Positions 51,032-58,806 of a stretch of DNA of 64,000 nt are shown in pieces; position 1 is the first letter of the stretch; each line of letters opens with the position of its first letter. Source of the stretch: Halorubrum sp. GN11_10-6_MGM (lineage in GTDB: Archaea > Halobacteriota > Halobacteria > Halobacteriales > Haloferacaceae); the NCBI RefSeq assembly GCF_005435165.1, contig NZ_SGUC01000001.1, forward strand, positions 180,707-244,706. Direction: 5' to 3'. The notes beneath the pieces are model-generated. The model ran no database searches and was not told where the DNA came from. It saw nothing but the letters and a program-made list of their open reading frames with translations. The translations under genes and the position numbers were made by a program.

Positions 51032-51708
51032 GTCGCGAGTACGGCGAGACGTGGGTGTACGAGAGCCTCGTCGGCGGTATTCCCGGACTCAAAATCTCCC
51101 GGACGCTGGCGGTCGCGCTCCAGTTCGCGATCTTCGAGGTGGGCGTGGTGGCGCTCGGCTGGTTCTACGGGGTCTGGAACGCCGTGGTCGCCGGGACGAT
51201 CGCCGTCGTCGTCGCCGCCGTCGGCAGCGTCGAGATGCACCGGTTGGGCGCCAAGAACCGGCTCCTCGGCACCCCGCCGGAACACAAGCGGCTGCTGTTC
51301 GGGTCGAGCATCGAGATCGTGTTGGGCGTGTTGGCGTTCATCGCGCTGATAACGTACCTGTTCGCGTGGGACGGGGCGACGGGACCGACCCTCCTCGACC
51401 GGCTCTTCGGACCGGATCCGCCGCTCCCCGTCGTCTACCTCACGCTGCTCGTCCTCTGGGACCTCACCTACCGCATCGGCACCTCGTGGTGGAGCGCCGT
51501 CGTCGCGCTGTGGCGCGCCGTCCACGTCGACCTCCCGCCCGACGAGCGGGCGACCGTCCGCCGGCTCGACGCCGAGAACATCGGCTTTTCCGTCGTTCAG
51601 CTCGCGCTCGCGCCGTTCCTCCTGACAGAACCCGTCCTGCTCGGCGCGGTGGTCGGCCACGTGATCGCGGTCGCGATCGTCTGCTCGCTGGCGATCTGGC
51701 TCACGTGA
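51028..51708 (+). CDS. Multi-pass membrane protein
   Basis: About 226 residues from the GTG at 51028, overlapping the preceding stop. Five or six hydrophobic segments include LAVALQFAIFEVGVVALGWFYG, VVAGTIAVVVAAVGSV, IEIVLGVLAFIALITYLF, VVYLTLLVLWDLTYRIG and LLGAVVGHVIAVAIVCSLAI. No family is recognised. Translational coupling to the SDR-like protein suggests they function together, perhaps at the membrane. Confidence 0.7.
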   Translation: MSREYGETWVYESLVGGIPGLKISRTLAVALQFAIFEVGVVALGWFYGVWNAVVAGTIAVVVAAVGSVEMHRLGAKNRLLGTPPEHKRLLFGSSIEIVLGVLAFIALITYLFAWDGATGPTLLDRLFGPDPPLPVVYLTLLVLWDLTYRIGTSWWSAVVALWRAVHVDLPPDERATVRRLDAENIGFSVVQLALAPFLLTEPVLLGAVVGHVIAVAIVCSLAIWLT

Positions 51709-51794
51709 TCCCGCGGCTCGCGGCGCGTCGCTGCGCCTCGCCACTACAGGCGGTCGAGAACGGAGTTAAAAGACGCGGCGTCGCCGCGGCCGCG

Positions 51795-51968
51795 TCACTT
51801 GCCCTGAAGCTCTTCGAACTTGTCGAGGAGTGCCTCCGTGGAGTCGCCCGAATCGTAGGTCAGCGAACCGGAGTACTCGGGGCGCTCCGCGTCGAAGTCG
51901 GCGTCGACTTCGCTGGTCTTCTTCTCCCGACGCTCGTGCTCGGCCTCGTCATAGGCACCCATTGACAT
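51795..51968 (-). CDS. DUF5786-family small acidic protein
   Basis: About 57 residues from the ATG at 51968. SMGAYDEAEHERREKK and SLTYDSGDSTEALLDKFEEL match the haloarchaea-wide DUF5786 family. TACCTGTCGGTAAACG at about 52001-52016 precedes the gene; it is part of a near match to the TTTAC-N6-GTAAA palindrome, and GTATATTAC on the minus strand at 51994-52002 is the TATA candidate. Function unknown. Confidence 0.8.
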   Translation of the reverse strand: MSMGAYDEAEHERREKKTSEVDADFDAERPEYSGSLTYDSGDSTEALLDKFEELQGK

Positions 51969-52087
51969 GGTACACCTACACTTGGCCGTTTCCTGTAATA
52001 TACCTGTCGGTAAACGTATCAAAGACCGTGAACGTTTCTCCCAATCCACCGGAATCGCTTAACCGCGCGGCGTGATACCGAACGGGC

Positions 52088-53137
52088 GTGGCACAACCGC
52101 TCCGCTTCAGGCGCTCGCCCGGCCGGTGGACCGCGGACCGCGTCCGGTCGCAGATCGCTCGCCCGCTCGACGAGAACCTCGGAGCGACCGCCGGCAGCCC
52201 GTGGTTCGCGCCGCCACCCGGCTACGAGGCACGCCGGTTCGACATGGACGACGGGTCGTTCGCGCTGTTCTGTTGGACCGACGACGACGCGGACCCGCCC
52301 GTCGGCGCCGACGGCGGCCCGGTCGGGTACTGGCTCGGCAACACCGAGACGCCGAGCGAGCTCTGGCGAACGGACAAGTACGGCTTCGACGAGGCGCCGT
52401 ACCCGGTCTCGCGGTGGGCCCAGCGGGAGCTGCTCGCCGGGCTCCACGACGAAGAGCCGTGGCTGGCGGAGTACCCGCACGTCTCGTGGTACTTTCTTCC
52501 CGTGTTCTGTTCGAAGGACGGCGCGGAGACGAGCCGCGCCTTCTTCCGCGACCACGCGGCCGGATTCCCGGACGCGACCCGGGAGGCGGGCACCGGATTC
52601 GTTGAGGAGACGCTCCGCCCGGGAATCTTAGACGACTACCGCGAGGTCATGGCCGGGAAGCTCGGCACCTCCGCCTCGCGGGACCTCGTGCGGATGAGCG
52701 CGGCGATCGCCGAATTCACCGCGGCCCGGATACTCACCGACGCGGGGTACGAGATCACTCCAGAGATCGAGGTGACGACGGGTCACTTCCTCGACTTCCG
52801 TGCGACGGACCCCGGGACCGGTGCCGGGAATCTCGTGGAAGTGACGCGCCCGCAGCCGACCGCCGGCCGCTCCGCGAACGACCCGGTCGCCGCCGTCCGC
52901 GACACCGCCGAGACGAAGACGAGCGGGCAGCTCGCGGCCCACGCGGGCGGCGTCACACTGTTCGTCGACTGCTCGTCGTTCCCCGCCGACGAGTGGGCCG
53001 CGGTGCGCGCGGCCGAGCCCGCGGTCCGACACAAGCCCGCCGTCGTCTACCGCGCCGAGCCGGACGGGTCGGTAGAGGGGTACCGCAAGGGCTCCGTCCC
53101 GCTCGATCTCTCGGGCGTCGTCGACGGCGTTTCGTAG
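52088..53137 (+). CDS. DUF5784-family protein with restriction-endonuclease-like region
   Basis: About 349 residues from the GTG at 52088, with GCTTAACCGCG about 25-30 bases upstream. It opens AQPLRFRRSPGRWT and holds RFDMDDGSFALFCWTDDD and WFAPPPGYEARRF, as in the haloarchaeal DUF5784 family. Its C-terminal half reads ITPEIEVTTGHFLDFRA then NLVEVTRPQP, resembling the E/D...ExT/K core of nuclease-like folds. This is only suggestive. Function not established. Confidence 0.75.
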   Translation: MAQPLRFRRSPGRWTADRVRSQIARPLDENLGATAGSPWFAPPPGYEARRFDMDDGSFALFCWTDDDADPPVGADGGPVGYWLGNTETPSELWRTDKYGFDEAPYPVSRWAQRELLAGLHDEEPWLAEYPHVSWYFLPVFCSKDGAETSRAFFRDHAAGFPDATREAGTGFVEETLRPGILDDYREVMAGKLGTSASRDLVRMSAAIAEFTAARILTDAGYEITPEIEVTTGHFLDFRATDPGTGAGNLVEVTRPQPTAGRSANDPVAAVRDTAETKTSGQLAAHAGGVTLFVDCSSFPADEWAAVRAAEPAVRHKPAVVYRAEPDGSVEGYRKGSVPLDLSGVVDGVS

Positions 53138-53205
53138 CCGCGACGCTCCGCGGTCGGGGTTCGATAGAACGCGAAAAACGGGGAGATTCCGTGCGGTTCG
53201 CCGTG

Positions 53206-53490
53206 TCAGAACGAGACCGGCGAGGGGCCGTCCTCCGCGTCGGTCGTGGGGTCGCGGTCCGAGTAGAACCGGCGACCGACGCCGCGGTGGCAGACGCCGG
53301 CCCGGAGCGTGGTGAACACGTCCTCCGCGTCCTCGAACGTCTGGTCGCCGAACCGCTCCAAGACGTCGCCGAGCCGCTCGGACCCGTTCGCGAGCTCTAC
53401 CGTCGCGTTGCCGTGAGCCGCGATGATCTCCTCAGAGGTGGTCGGGTACTGGTGCCGTTCGAGTCGGTCGTCGACGCCGTTCAAGCGCAT
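53206..53490 (-). CDS. DUF5789-family protein
   Basis: About 94 residues from the ATG at 53490, chosen because ATTAAGAACC lies 25-33 bases upstream; a longer frame to 53568 would run through this promoter. MRLNGVDDRLERHQYPTTSEEIIAAHG and ELANGSERLGDVLERFG are characteristic of the DUF5789 family of small haloarchaeal proteins. A winged-helix-like layout is possible. Function unknown. Confidence 0.75.
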   Translation of the reverse strand: MRLNGVDDRLERHQYPTTSEEIIAAHGNATVELANGSERLGDVLERFGDQTFEDAEDVFTTLRAGVCHRGVGRRFYSDRDPTTDAEDGPSPVSF

Positions 53491-53636
53491 CAACAGGTGG
53501 AAACCGCCGATGGTTCTTAATGATTGTCCATGTACGACCTTAGTCGGAGGGGATACCTTATACGACATTATACACCAATGCTGCGACCGGATCTCCGACC
53601 GCCGTCGCTTAGTGTCGCGCGCAGCTACCCGTCCTC

Positions 53637-54563
53637 ATGACCGCCGATTCCGCCGGCTCGTCCGGCTCCCGCGATGCTTCCGAGCCCGGCGACTCGCCCG
53701 ACGCCGCCGGTCCCGTCGTCGCCGACCTCCACGCCCACACCACCGTCTCGGACGGAACCCTGACGCTCGACGAGGTCCCGGACGTCGCCCGAGAGGCGGG
53801 CGTCGACTGGGTCGCGGTCACCGATCACGACCGGGTCCATCCCGGGCTCGACGCGCCGGTCGTCGAGCGCGACGGCGTCCGGATCGTTCGCGGGATCGAA
53901 CTCCGGGTCGACGCCGGCTTCGAGCGCCTCGACCTCCTCGGATACGGCGTCGAACACACCGACGCGCTCGACGCGGAGATCGAGCGCCTCCAGCGCGACC
54001 GCCGCGAGCGCGGCGCCGCGATCCTCGACGCGGTCGAGAAGCGGCTCGGCGTCGACCTCGACGTGGAGCCCCGAGCGGGACTGGGGCGACCGCACATCGC
54101 CCGGGCGATCGACGAGTCGGACGCGCCCTACGACTACGCCGGGGCGTTCGACGAGCTGATCGGAGACGACGGTCCCTGCTACGTCGCGCGCGAGGTGACG
54201 CCGCTCGACGAGGGGCTCGACCTCCTCGCGGACGCCTGCGCGCTCGTCGGGCTCGCGCACCCGTTCCGGTACGAGCGCGTCGACGAGGCGCTCGACGTCG
54301 CCCGCGAGTCGGCCGCGATCGACGCGATCGAGCGGTTCTACCCGTACGGCTTCGACGCCGACGACGCGCGGATCGACCGCGTCGCCGCCGAGGCCGACCT
54401 GCTCAGAACGGGCGGGACGGACGCACACGAGCGGACGCTCGGGGTCGCGGGGCTGACGGAATCGGCGTTCGAGCCGGTCCGCGCGCGGCTGCCCGACCCG
54501 GTCGCGGTCGCGGACCTGCCGGCGGGGGACTCCCCCGCCGGGGCGACCGACGAACAGGATTAA
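53637..54563 (+). CDS. PHP-domain phosphoesterase
   Basis: A 308-residue PHP protein. Metal ligands are in VADLHAHTTVSDGTL (residues about 26-40), WVAVTDHDRVHPG, VRIVRGIELRV, and late GLAHPFRYERV and GGTDAHERTLGVAG. It is similar to YciV/trpH-type nucleoside phosphatases and RNases. An acidic N-terminus (first 25 residues) and a short C-terminal tail are haloarchaeal additions. The next gene is a tiny zinc finger on the same strand, 25 bases on. Confidence 0.86.
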   Translation: MTADSAGSSGSRDASEPGDSPDAAGPVVADLHAHTTVSDGTLTLDEVPDVAREAGVDWVAVTDHDRVHPGLDAPVVERDGVRIVRGIELRVDAGFERLDLLGYGVEHTDALDAEIERLQRDRRERGAAILDAVEKRLGVDLDVEPRAGLGRPHIARAIDESDAPYDYAGAFDELIGDDGPCYVAREVTPLDEGLDLLADACALVGLAHPFRYERVDEALDVARESAAIDAIERFYPYGFDADDARIDRVAAEADLLRTGGTDAHERTLGVAGLTESAFEPVRARLPDPVAVADLPAGDSPAGATDEQD

Positions 54564-54588
54564 GCCCGCGCCCAACCGAGTGGCGCGT

Positions 54589-54753
54589 ATGCGGTGTCAC
54601 TACTGCGACCGGGAGGCCACGTACGAGGCGGAGCAGCGCGGCGTGGTCGTCGGGCTCTGCGAGTCTCACTTCAAACAGCGCGTCGAGGAGCTCGCCGAGT
54701 CGGACGAGCTCGCGGAGCTCCGCGACCGGATCGACATCGAGTCCTCGGAGTAG
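54589..54753 (+). CDS. 54-residue zinc-finger protein (DUF6757-like)
   Basis: A 54-codon gene read directly from the sequence: ATG at 54589, TAG at 54751-54753. It begins MRCHYCDREATYEAEQRG and contains VVVGLCESHFKQRVEEL, giving a CxxC...CxxH zinc site, followed by an acidic helix. This matches a widespread haloarchaeal micro zinc-finger family (DUF6757, name to be confirmed). GGATTAAGCCCG about 25-30 bases upstream is the TATA candidate. Confidence 0.8.
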   Translation: MRCHYCDREATYEAEQRGVVVGLCESHFKQRVEELAESDELAELRDRIDIESSE

Positions 54754-54834
54754 CCGCGCCGCGGCCCCGACCCCCGCGTGCGGCCTCCGACCGGAGACGA
54801 ACGGTAAAAGGTCGCGCGGGGCCAACCGCCCGGC

Positions 54835-55815
54835 ATGGACCTCACGGACCGGCCCCGCCGCCTCCGGACCGACGGCGTTCGCCCGCTCGTCGCCGAGACC
54901 GACCTCTCGGCGTCCGACCTGGTCGCGCCCGTCTTCGTCGACGCGACGACCGACGAGCGCGTCCCCATCGAGACGATGCCCGGCCACGAGCGCGTCCCGG
55001 TCGACGAGGCGGCCGCCCGCGTCGCCGAGATCCGCGAGACGGGCGTCGAGGCCGTGATCCTCTTCGGCGTCCCCGAGTCGAAGGACGCCTCCGGCAGCCG
55101 GGCGTACGCCGACGACGGCGTCGTCCAGCGCGCGATCCGGCGGATCTCCGCCGAGACCGACGTCACCGTGATCGGCGACGTCTGCCTCTGCGAGTACACC
55201 GACCACGGCCACTGCGGCGTCATCGAGGAGAGCGCCGAGTCGGACCCGACGCTCACCGTCAGGAACGACGAGACGCTCGACCTGCTCGCGCGCACCGCGG
55301 TGTCGCAGGCCGACGCGGGCGCAGACGTCGTCGCGCCCTCCGCGATGACCGACGGACAGGTGGGTGCGATCCGCGAGGCGCTCGACGAGGCCGGCCACGA
55401 GGACGTCGCCATCTTGAGCTACGCCGCGAAGTACCAGTCCGCCTTCTACGGTCCGTTCCGCGACGCGGCCGACGGCGCGCCCGCGTTCGGCGACCGCCGC
55501 CACTACCAGATGGACCCCGCGAACCGCCGCGAGGCGCTGCGCGAGGCGCGCCTCGACGTCGAGGAAGGCGCCGACGTGTTGATGGTGAAGCCCGGCCTGC
55601 CGTACCTCGACATCGTCGGCGACCTCCGGCGGGAGTTCGACCGCCCGATCGCCGCGTACAACGTCTCCGGCGAGTACGCGATGCTCCACGCCGCCGCGGA
55701 GAAGGGGTGGCTCGACCTCGAGGCGACCGCGCTGGAGTCGCTCACCGCGCTCAAGCGCGCGGGCGCCGACCTGATAATCACGTACTTCGCCGAGGACATC
55801 GGTGAGTGTCTGTGA
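54835..55815 (+). CDS. hemB: Porphobilinogen synthase (delta-aminolevulinate dehydratase)
   Basis: A 326-residue enzyme joining two 5-aminolevulinate molecules to porphobilinogen in haem and cobalamin synthesis. The zinc-cysteine cluster DVCLCEYTDHGHCG is at about residues 120-133. The Schiff-base lysines are in LSYAAKYQSAFYGPFRDA and VMVKPGLPYLD. The C-terminal IAAYNVSGEYAML segment is diagnostic. The TGA at 55813-55815 overlaps the start of the pentapeptide-repeat gene. No other haem genes are nearby. Confidence 0.95.
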   Translation: MDLTDRPRRLRTDGVRPLVAETDLSASDLVAPVFVDATTDERVPIETMPGHERVPVDEAAARVAEIRETGVEAVILFGVPESKDASGSRAYADDGVVQRAIRRISAETDVTVIGDVCLCEYTDHGHCGVIEESAESDPTLTVRNDETLDLLARTAVSQADAGADVVAPSAMTDGQVGAIREALDEAGHEDVAILSYAAKYQSAFYGPFRDAADGAPAFGDRRHYQMDPANRREALREARLDVEEGADVLMVKPGLPYLDIVGDLRREFDRPIAAYNVSGEYAMLHAAAEKGWLDLEATALESLTALKRAGADLIITYFAEDIGECL

Positions 55816-57704
55816 CAGAGGCGTGTGATTACTTCGATTCCGAGCGTTGGAACCGGCGGAAGCGTTCGTTTGTCAGGCGGATACCCGTCTCCGAACTGCT
55901 CGAACTACACCCTGAAGTGGAGGATCCGAGCGGTACCCGGACGGCGATCGCGGAGGAGTTGGGGTTCGAATACGCCGACCGGATCGCCGATCTCACTCTC
56001 CCCGAGATCGCTGACGAGGCGAGCGAATGTCTTCCGACCGCCGATGCGGACGACTGGTTCGGCGTCTGGCGGCGCCACGGAACGAGTGAGGGGTATCCGG
56101 AGCGCTGTGAGCGAACGCCCGTCGCCGACGGTCGCTGCGCGCTCCACCTCCCTCCGGATCACGAGGACCGGAACCGCTCCGACGAACGGCTCCTTCACCA
56201 GTCGCTCGAAGCTGGCCACGACCTCGTTGGCGCCCGGTTCGGCGAACTCTCGCTCGCGTACGCCACCGTCGACCGATCCGACGCCCGGCCGATTGACCTC
56301 CGACACGCCGAGTTCGATCGGCTGGACGCGACCCACGCGGAGTTCGAAAACGCCGTACATCTGGACGGTGGAAACGCGACCTCGGTCAGACTTGCGGACG
56401 CGACCATCGACGCGACGCTCCGTGCCCCGGGATTCACGGTCGAGGATACGCTCGACGCCGCGGACCTCCGCGCCAACGGTAGACGTGTCGACCTGCGTTG
56501 GTTAACGGCCGACGACGTCGTGTTCGAGAAGGCGGTGATCGCGGGAGAGTGCGACATGACCGCGTGCCACTGCGGGGTCGGAGACTGGAGACAGCTCCGC
56601 GTCGGCGGCCGCGCCGTCTTCGACCGGATGACTGTCGACGAACGGGCGACGGTCCGCCGCGCCGACTTCCGCGGTGAGTCCGTGTCGTTCCAACGCGCGG
56701 CGTTCGGTGGGAACTCTGATTTCGAAAGCATCTCCGTCGCCGGAAACGCGTCTTGGAGACGGGTGCGAGTTGAGGGGTCGTTCGACTGTTCCGGGGCCGA
56801 GATCGACGGCGACGCGAACTTCTCGAAGGTCACCTTCACCGGGCGACGGTCCCTCTTTGCCGAGACGGTCATCGACGGAACGGCGAACTTCGGATCGGCG
56901 GCTTTCTCCACAGGGCCTCGCTTTCACGCCGCCGATCTCGACGAGGTGATGTGGGTGAAGACCGAGGCCGACGGTCCGGTCGACTGTACAGACGCGACCA
57001 TCAGCGACGGAACGCTGATCCAGCCGCCGGACGGAGCGACGAAGTACGATTTCACCGACGCGACGCTCGGGACGCTTACTATTACCGCTCCGGACCGTGA
57101 CACTGGCAGCCTTGGATGTTGTCGATTTTACAACACGACCTTTGACGGGTTCCCCTTCGATCGACACGCTGGACAGACCGACGGACACGTCCGACTCCAC
57201 GAGTACTCTGATCGCCACCGCGACGGTGCCGACTCGATACCCGACCTGATATCCACCTATCTGAAGGCGAAAAACGGCGCCAAACAGGTCGGGGCGGACC
57301 GCGTGGCGTCTATGTTCTTCTTACAGGAGATGCGGTATCGACGCCGCGAGCACCGCGACAATCTCTATTCCTCGACCGGGTCCACGGCGAGCGCTCTCGT
57401 CGGCTTTGGTGCGAGTTGGACGTACGCGCTCACGATGGGGTACGGGGAGCGACCGTTACGCACCGTCGGATTCTCGCTCTTCGTCGTTCTCGCATACGCG
57501 AACCTCTTCTTTTTCACGGGGATCAGCGAGACGTACGCGAACTCACTCAACGTGAGCTTCCAGGCGTTCGTAAGCCTCCTGATCGGGTCCCCCGCGACCG
57601 GGAACGGAACATCCAACGAGCTGCTGCTCGCTTCGGAAGCGTTCTTCGGTGCGTTCTGTATCGCCCTCTTCGTGTTTACGCTCACTCGCTCCGTTAGACG
57701 GTGA
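55812..57704 (+). CDS. Pentapeptide-repeat-like membrane protein with C-terminal two-helix domain
   Basis: About 630 residues from the GTG at 55812, which overlaps the hemB TGA; a GTG at 55806 is also possible. The N-terminal 130 residues are globular, with cysteines. From about 140 to 460, irregular 5-residue repeats of A(D/N)F/L-type occur (for example ADFRGESVSFQRAAFGGNSDF, here broken as ADFRGESVSF and QRAAFGGNSDF), forming a quadrilateral beta-helix. The C-terminus has three hydrophobic segments around FVVLAYANLFFFTGI and SFQAFVSLLIGSPATG. Ion-channel-like relatives have a TxGYGD filter, which is absent here. Lower GC than hemB suggests transfer. Confidence 0.7.
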   Translation: MTEACDYFDSERWNRRKRSFVRRIPVSELLELHPEVEDPSGTRTAIAEELGFEYADRIADLTLPEIADEASECLPTADADDWFGVWRRHGTSEGYPERCERTPVADGRCALHLPPDHEDRNRSDERLLHQSLEAGHDLVGARFGELSLAYATVDRSDARPIDLRHAEFDRLDATHAEFENAVHLDGGNATSVRLADATIDATLRAPGFTVEDTLDAADLRANGRRVDLRWLTADDVVFEKAVIAGECDMTACHCGVGDWRQLRVGGRAVFDRMTVDERATVRRADFRGESVSFQRAAFGGNSDFESISVAGNASWRRVRVEGSFDCSGAEIDGDANFSKVTFTGRRSLFAETVIDGTANFGSAAFSTGPRFHAADLDEVMWVKTEADGPVDCTDATISDGTLIQPPDGATKYDFTDATLGTLTITAPDRDTGSLGCCRFYNTTFDGFPFDRHAGQTDGHVRLHEYSDRHRDGADSIPDLISTYLKAKNGAKQVGADRVASMFFLQEMRYRRREHRDNLYSSTGSTASALVGFGASWTYALTMGYGERPLRTVGFSLFVVLAYANLFFFTGISETYANSLNVSFQAFVSLLIGSPATGNGTSNELLLASEAFFGAFCIALFVFTLTRSVRR

Positions 57705-57712
57705 GGAGGGCG

Positions 57713-57964
57713 TCAGGGTATGATTCTCTCGCCGTCCTCGTACACCTCGATGGCGTCAACGGGGCACGAACGCGCCGCGAACTTCGCGTCGAGCTCCTCC
57801 CCGTCCGGGACAGCGAGGACGAAGACCTCGTCGTCTTCATCGTCCTCCTCTTCGCCCCCCCGTAAATCGGCCTTCCCGTCGTTCAGGTTCTTCTCGAAGG
57901 CGTCCCACTCGGCGACGCACTGGTACATCCCGACGCAGGTGTCGCGGTCGAACTTCACGCGCAT
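57713..57964 (-). CDS. Ferredoxin, [3Fe-4S]-like
   Basis: About 83 residues from the ATG at 57964. Cys10, Cys16 and Cys67 are the only cysteines (CVGMYQC and SCPVDAIEV). The usual second cluster Cys is Met, so a three-iron cluster is likely. An acidic insert (GEEEDDEDDE) lies between the cluster halves. Such small ferredoxins serve cytochrome P450s or other redox enzymes. The ATG at 57991 is an alternative start that would add nine residues. Confidence 0.82.
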   Translation of the reverse strand: MRVKFDRDTCVGMYQCVAEWDAFEKNLNDGKADLRGGEEEDDEDDEVFVLAVPDGEELDAKFAARSCPVDAIEVYEDGERIIP

Positions 57965-58036
57965 GGCCGTCGGTTCGACGAGCCCGTACAAAGCGCTGGC
58001 GACGCTGTACGGACGAAATGCCCCCAGACCGGGGCC

Positions 58037-58355
58037 GCCGAAGCCCCAGCCGCTCGGCCGTGTGTGATTGCCATTTGTAAATTTCCGATCGATGCGGAGA
58101 CCGCCGAAGCCCCAGCCGTGAGGGCTCGCGCGCCTCGTTGCGCCCCTCGCTCAGTCGCTCGTTCCACTCGCTCCTTCGTTCCGGTGCTTACTTCGGCGTG
58201 CTTCGCCCTCACGGCTGCCCCTTCGAGTCCCGCCCCCGCGCCGCACGGCCTCACGCCTCCCCAGCCTCGTCAGCCGCCCTCGCTTCGGGCGACTGACTCC
58301 CTCGCGCGGCGCCGCTCGGCCGCGAGGCGGCCTCGCAGGCACGCGCCGACCGCAT
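58037..58355 (-). ncRNA. Dispersed structured element, copy 3 (inverted)
   Basis: About 320 bp read on the minus strand, between the ferredoxin and 84-residue gene promoters. H1 is GGCCGC/GCGGCC at 58318-58332. H2 is an 11-bp stem at 58269-58279 with 58287-58297, containing one G-U wobble if read on the minus strand. The core GGGACTCGAAGGGGCAG is at 58214-58230, and H3 is a 13-bp stem at 58113-58125 with 58205-58217. The end tag CTGGGGCTTCGGCGG occurs twice, from about 58037 and 58102. Relative to copy 2, H3 has three compensated base-pair changes. Confidence 0.6.
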
Positions 58356-58443
58356 TTGACGGGTCAGTCGTTCGCCGAACGTGCCACGCATTTCACCGCG
58401 CCCGACCGTCCTTTTTAACCACCGCAGGGATCGACTCACGAGC

Positions 58444-58698
58444 ATGACCACGGTCTGGCTCGTCGACCGGCAGTTCGACTCGAAGGGGCTCGTCCGACTC
58501 ACCTACGCCACCGAGGACGGCGAGCGGATGCACACGAAGGAGCTGGCCGAACAGCGCCTCGTCACGGGCGACGGGATCACCGCCGGCCGCGAGGTCGAGG
58601 AGAGCGCGCTCGGCGAGAGCCCCGACGACGAGGTCGAGCGGTTCGCGTCGGAGGCGTCGAAGATGGCGGCCGAACACGACCTCGACGACCGGGTCTGA
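58444..58698 (+). CDS. Small conserved haloarchaeal protein
   Basis: About 84 residues from the ATG at 58444, with TTTTTAACCACC about 25-30 bases upstream as its promoter. It starts TTVWLVDRQFDSKGLVRLTYATEDG and has an acidic helical second half (EVERFASEASKMAAEHDLDD). The first half is beta-rich. No family is recognised. It lies 91 bases from the outer end of copy 3 of the structured element and 108 bases before valS. Confidence 0.65.
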   Translation: MTTVWLVDRQFDSKGLVRLTYATEDGERMHTKELAEQRLVTGDGITAGREVEESALGESPDDEVERFASEASKMAAEHDLDDRV

Positions 58699-58806
58699 AG
58701 GCCTCGACCGCGCTGTCGCCTCGCCCCGCACGACCGGTACGCTCGCGCTGTCCTGCCCCACACAACCGAGTCCGTTAAGGGGGAACCGGCGGAACGTGCG
58801 GGTGAA

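Noticed and set aside
52001..52016. A fourth member of the TTTAC-N6-GTAAA operator set at the DUF5786 promoter
   Set aside because: One mismatch lies in the half-site that coincides with the probable TATA box, so the resemblance may come from the promoter itself. Kept only as a weak note.
20674..58355. Insertion sequences or transposase genes linked to the three element copies
   Set aside because: No transposase-like reading frame, terminal inverted repeat of the whole element or clear target-site duplication was seen at the copy boundaries.
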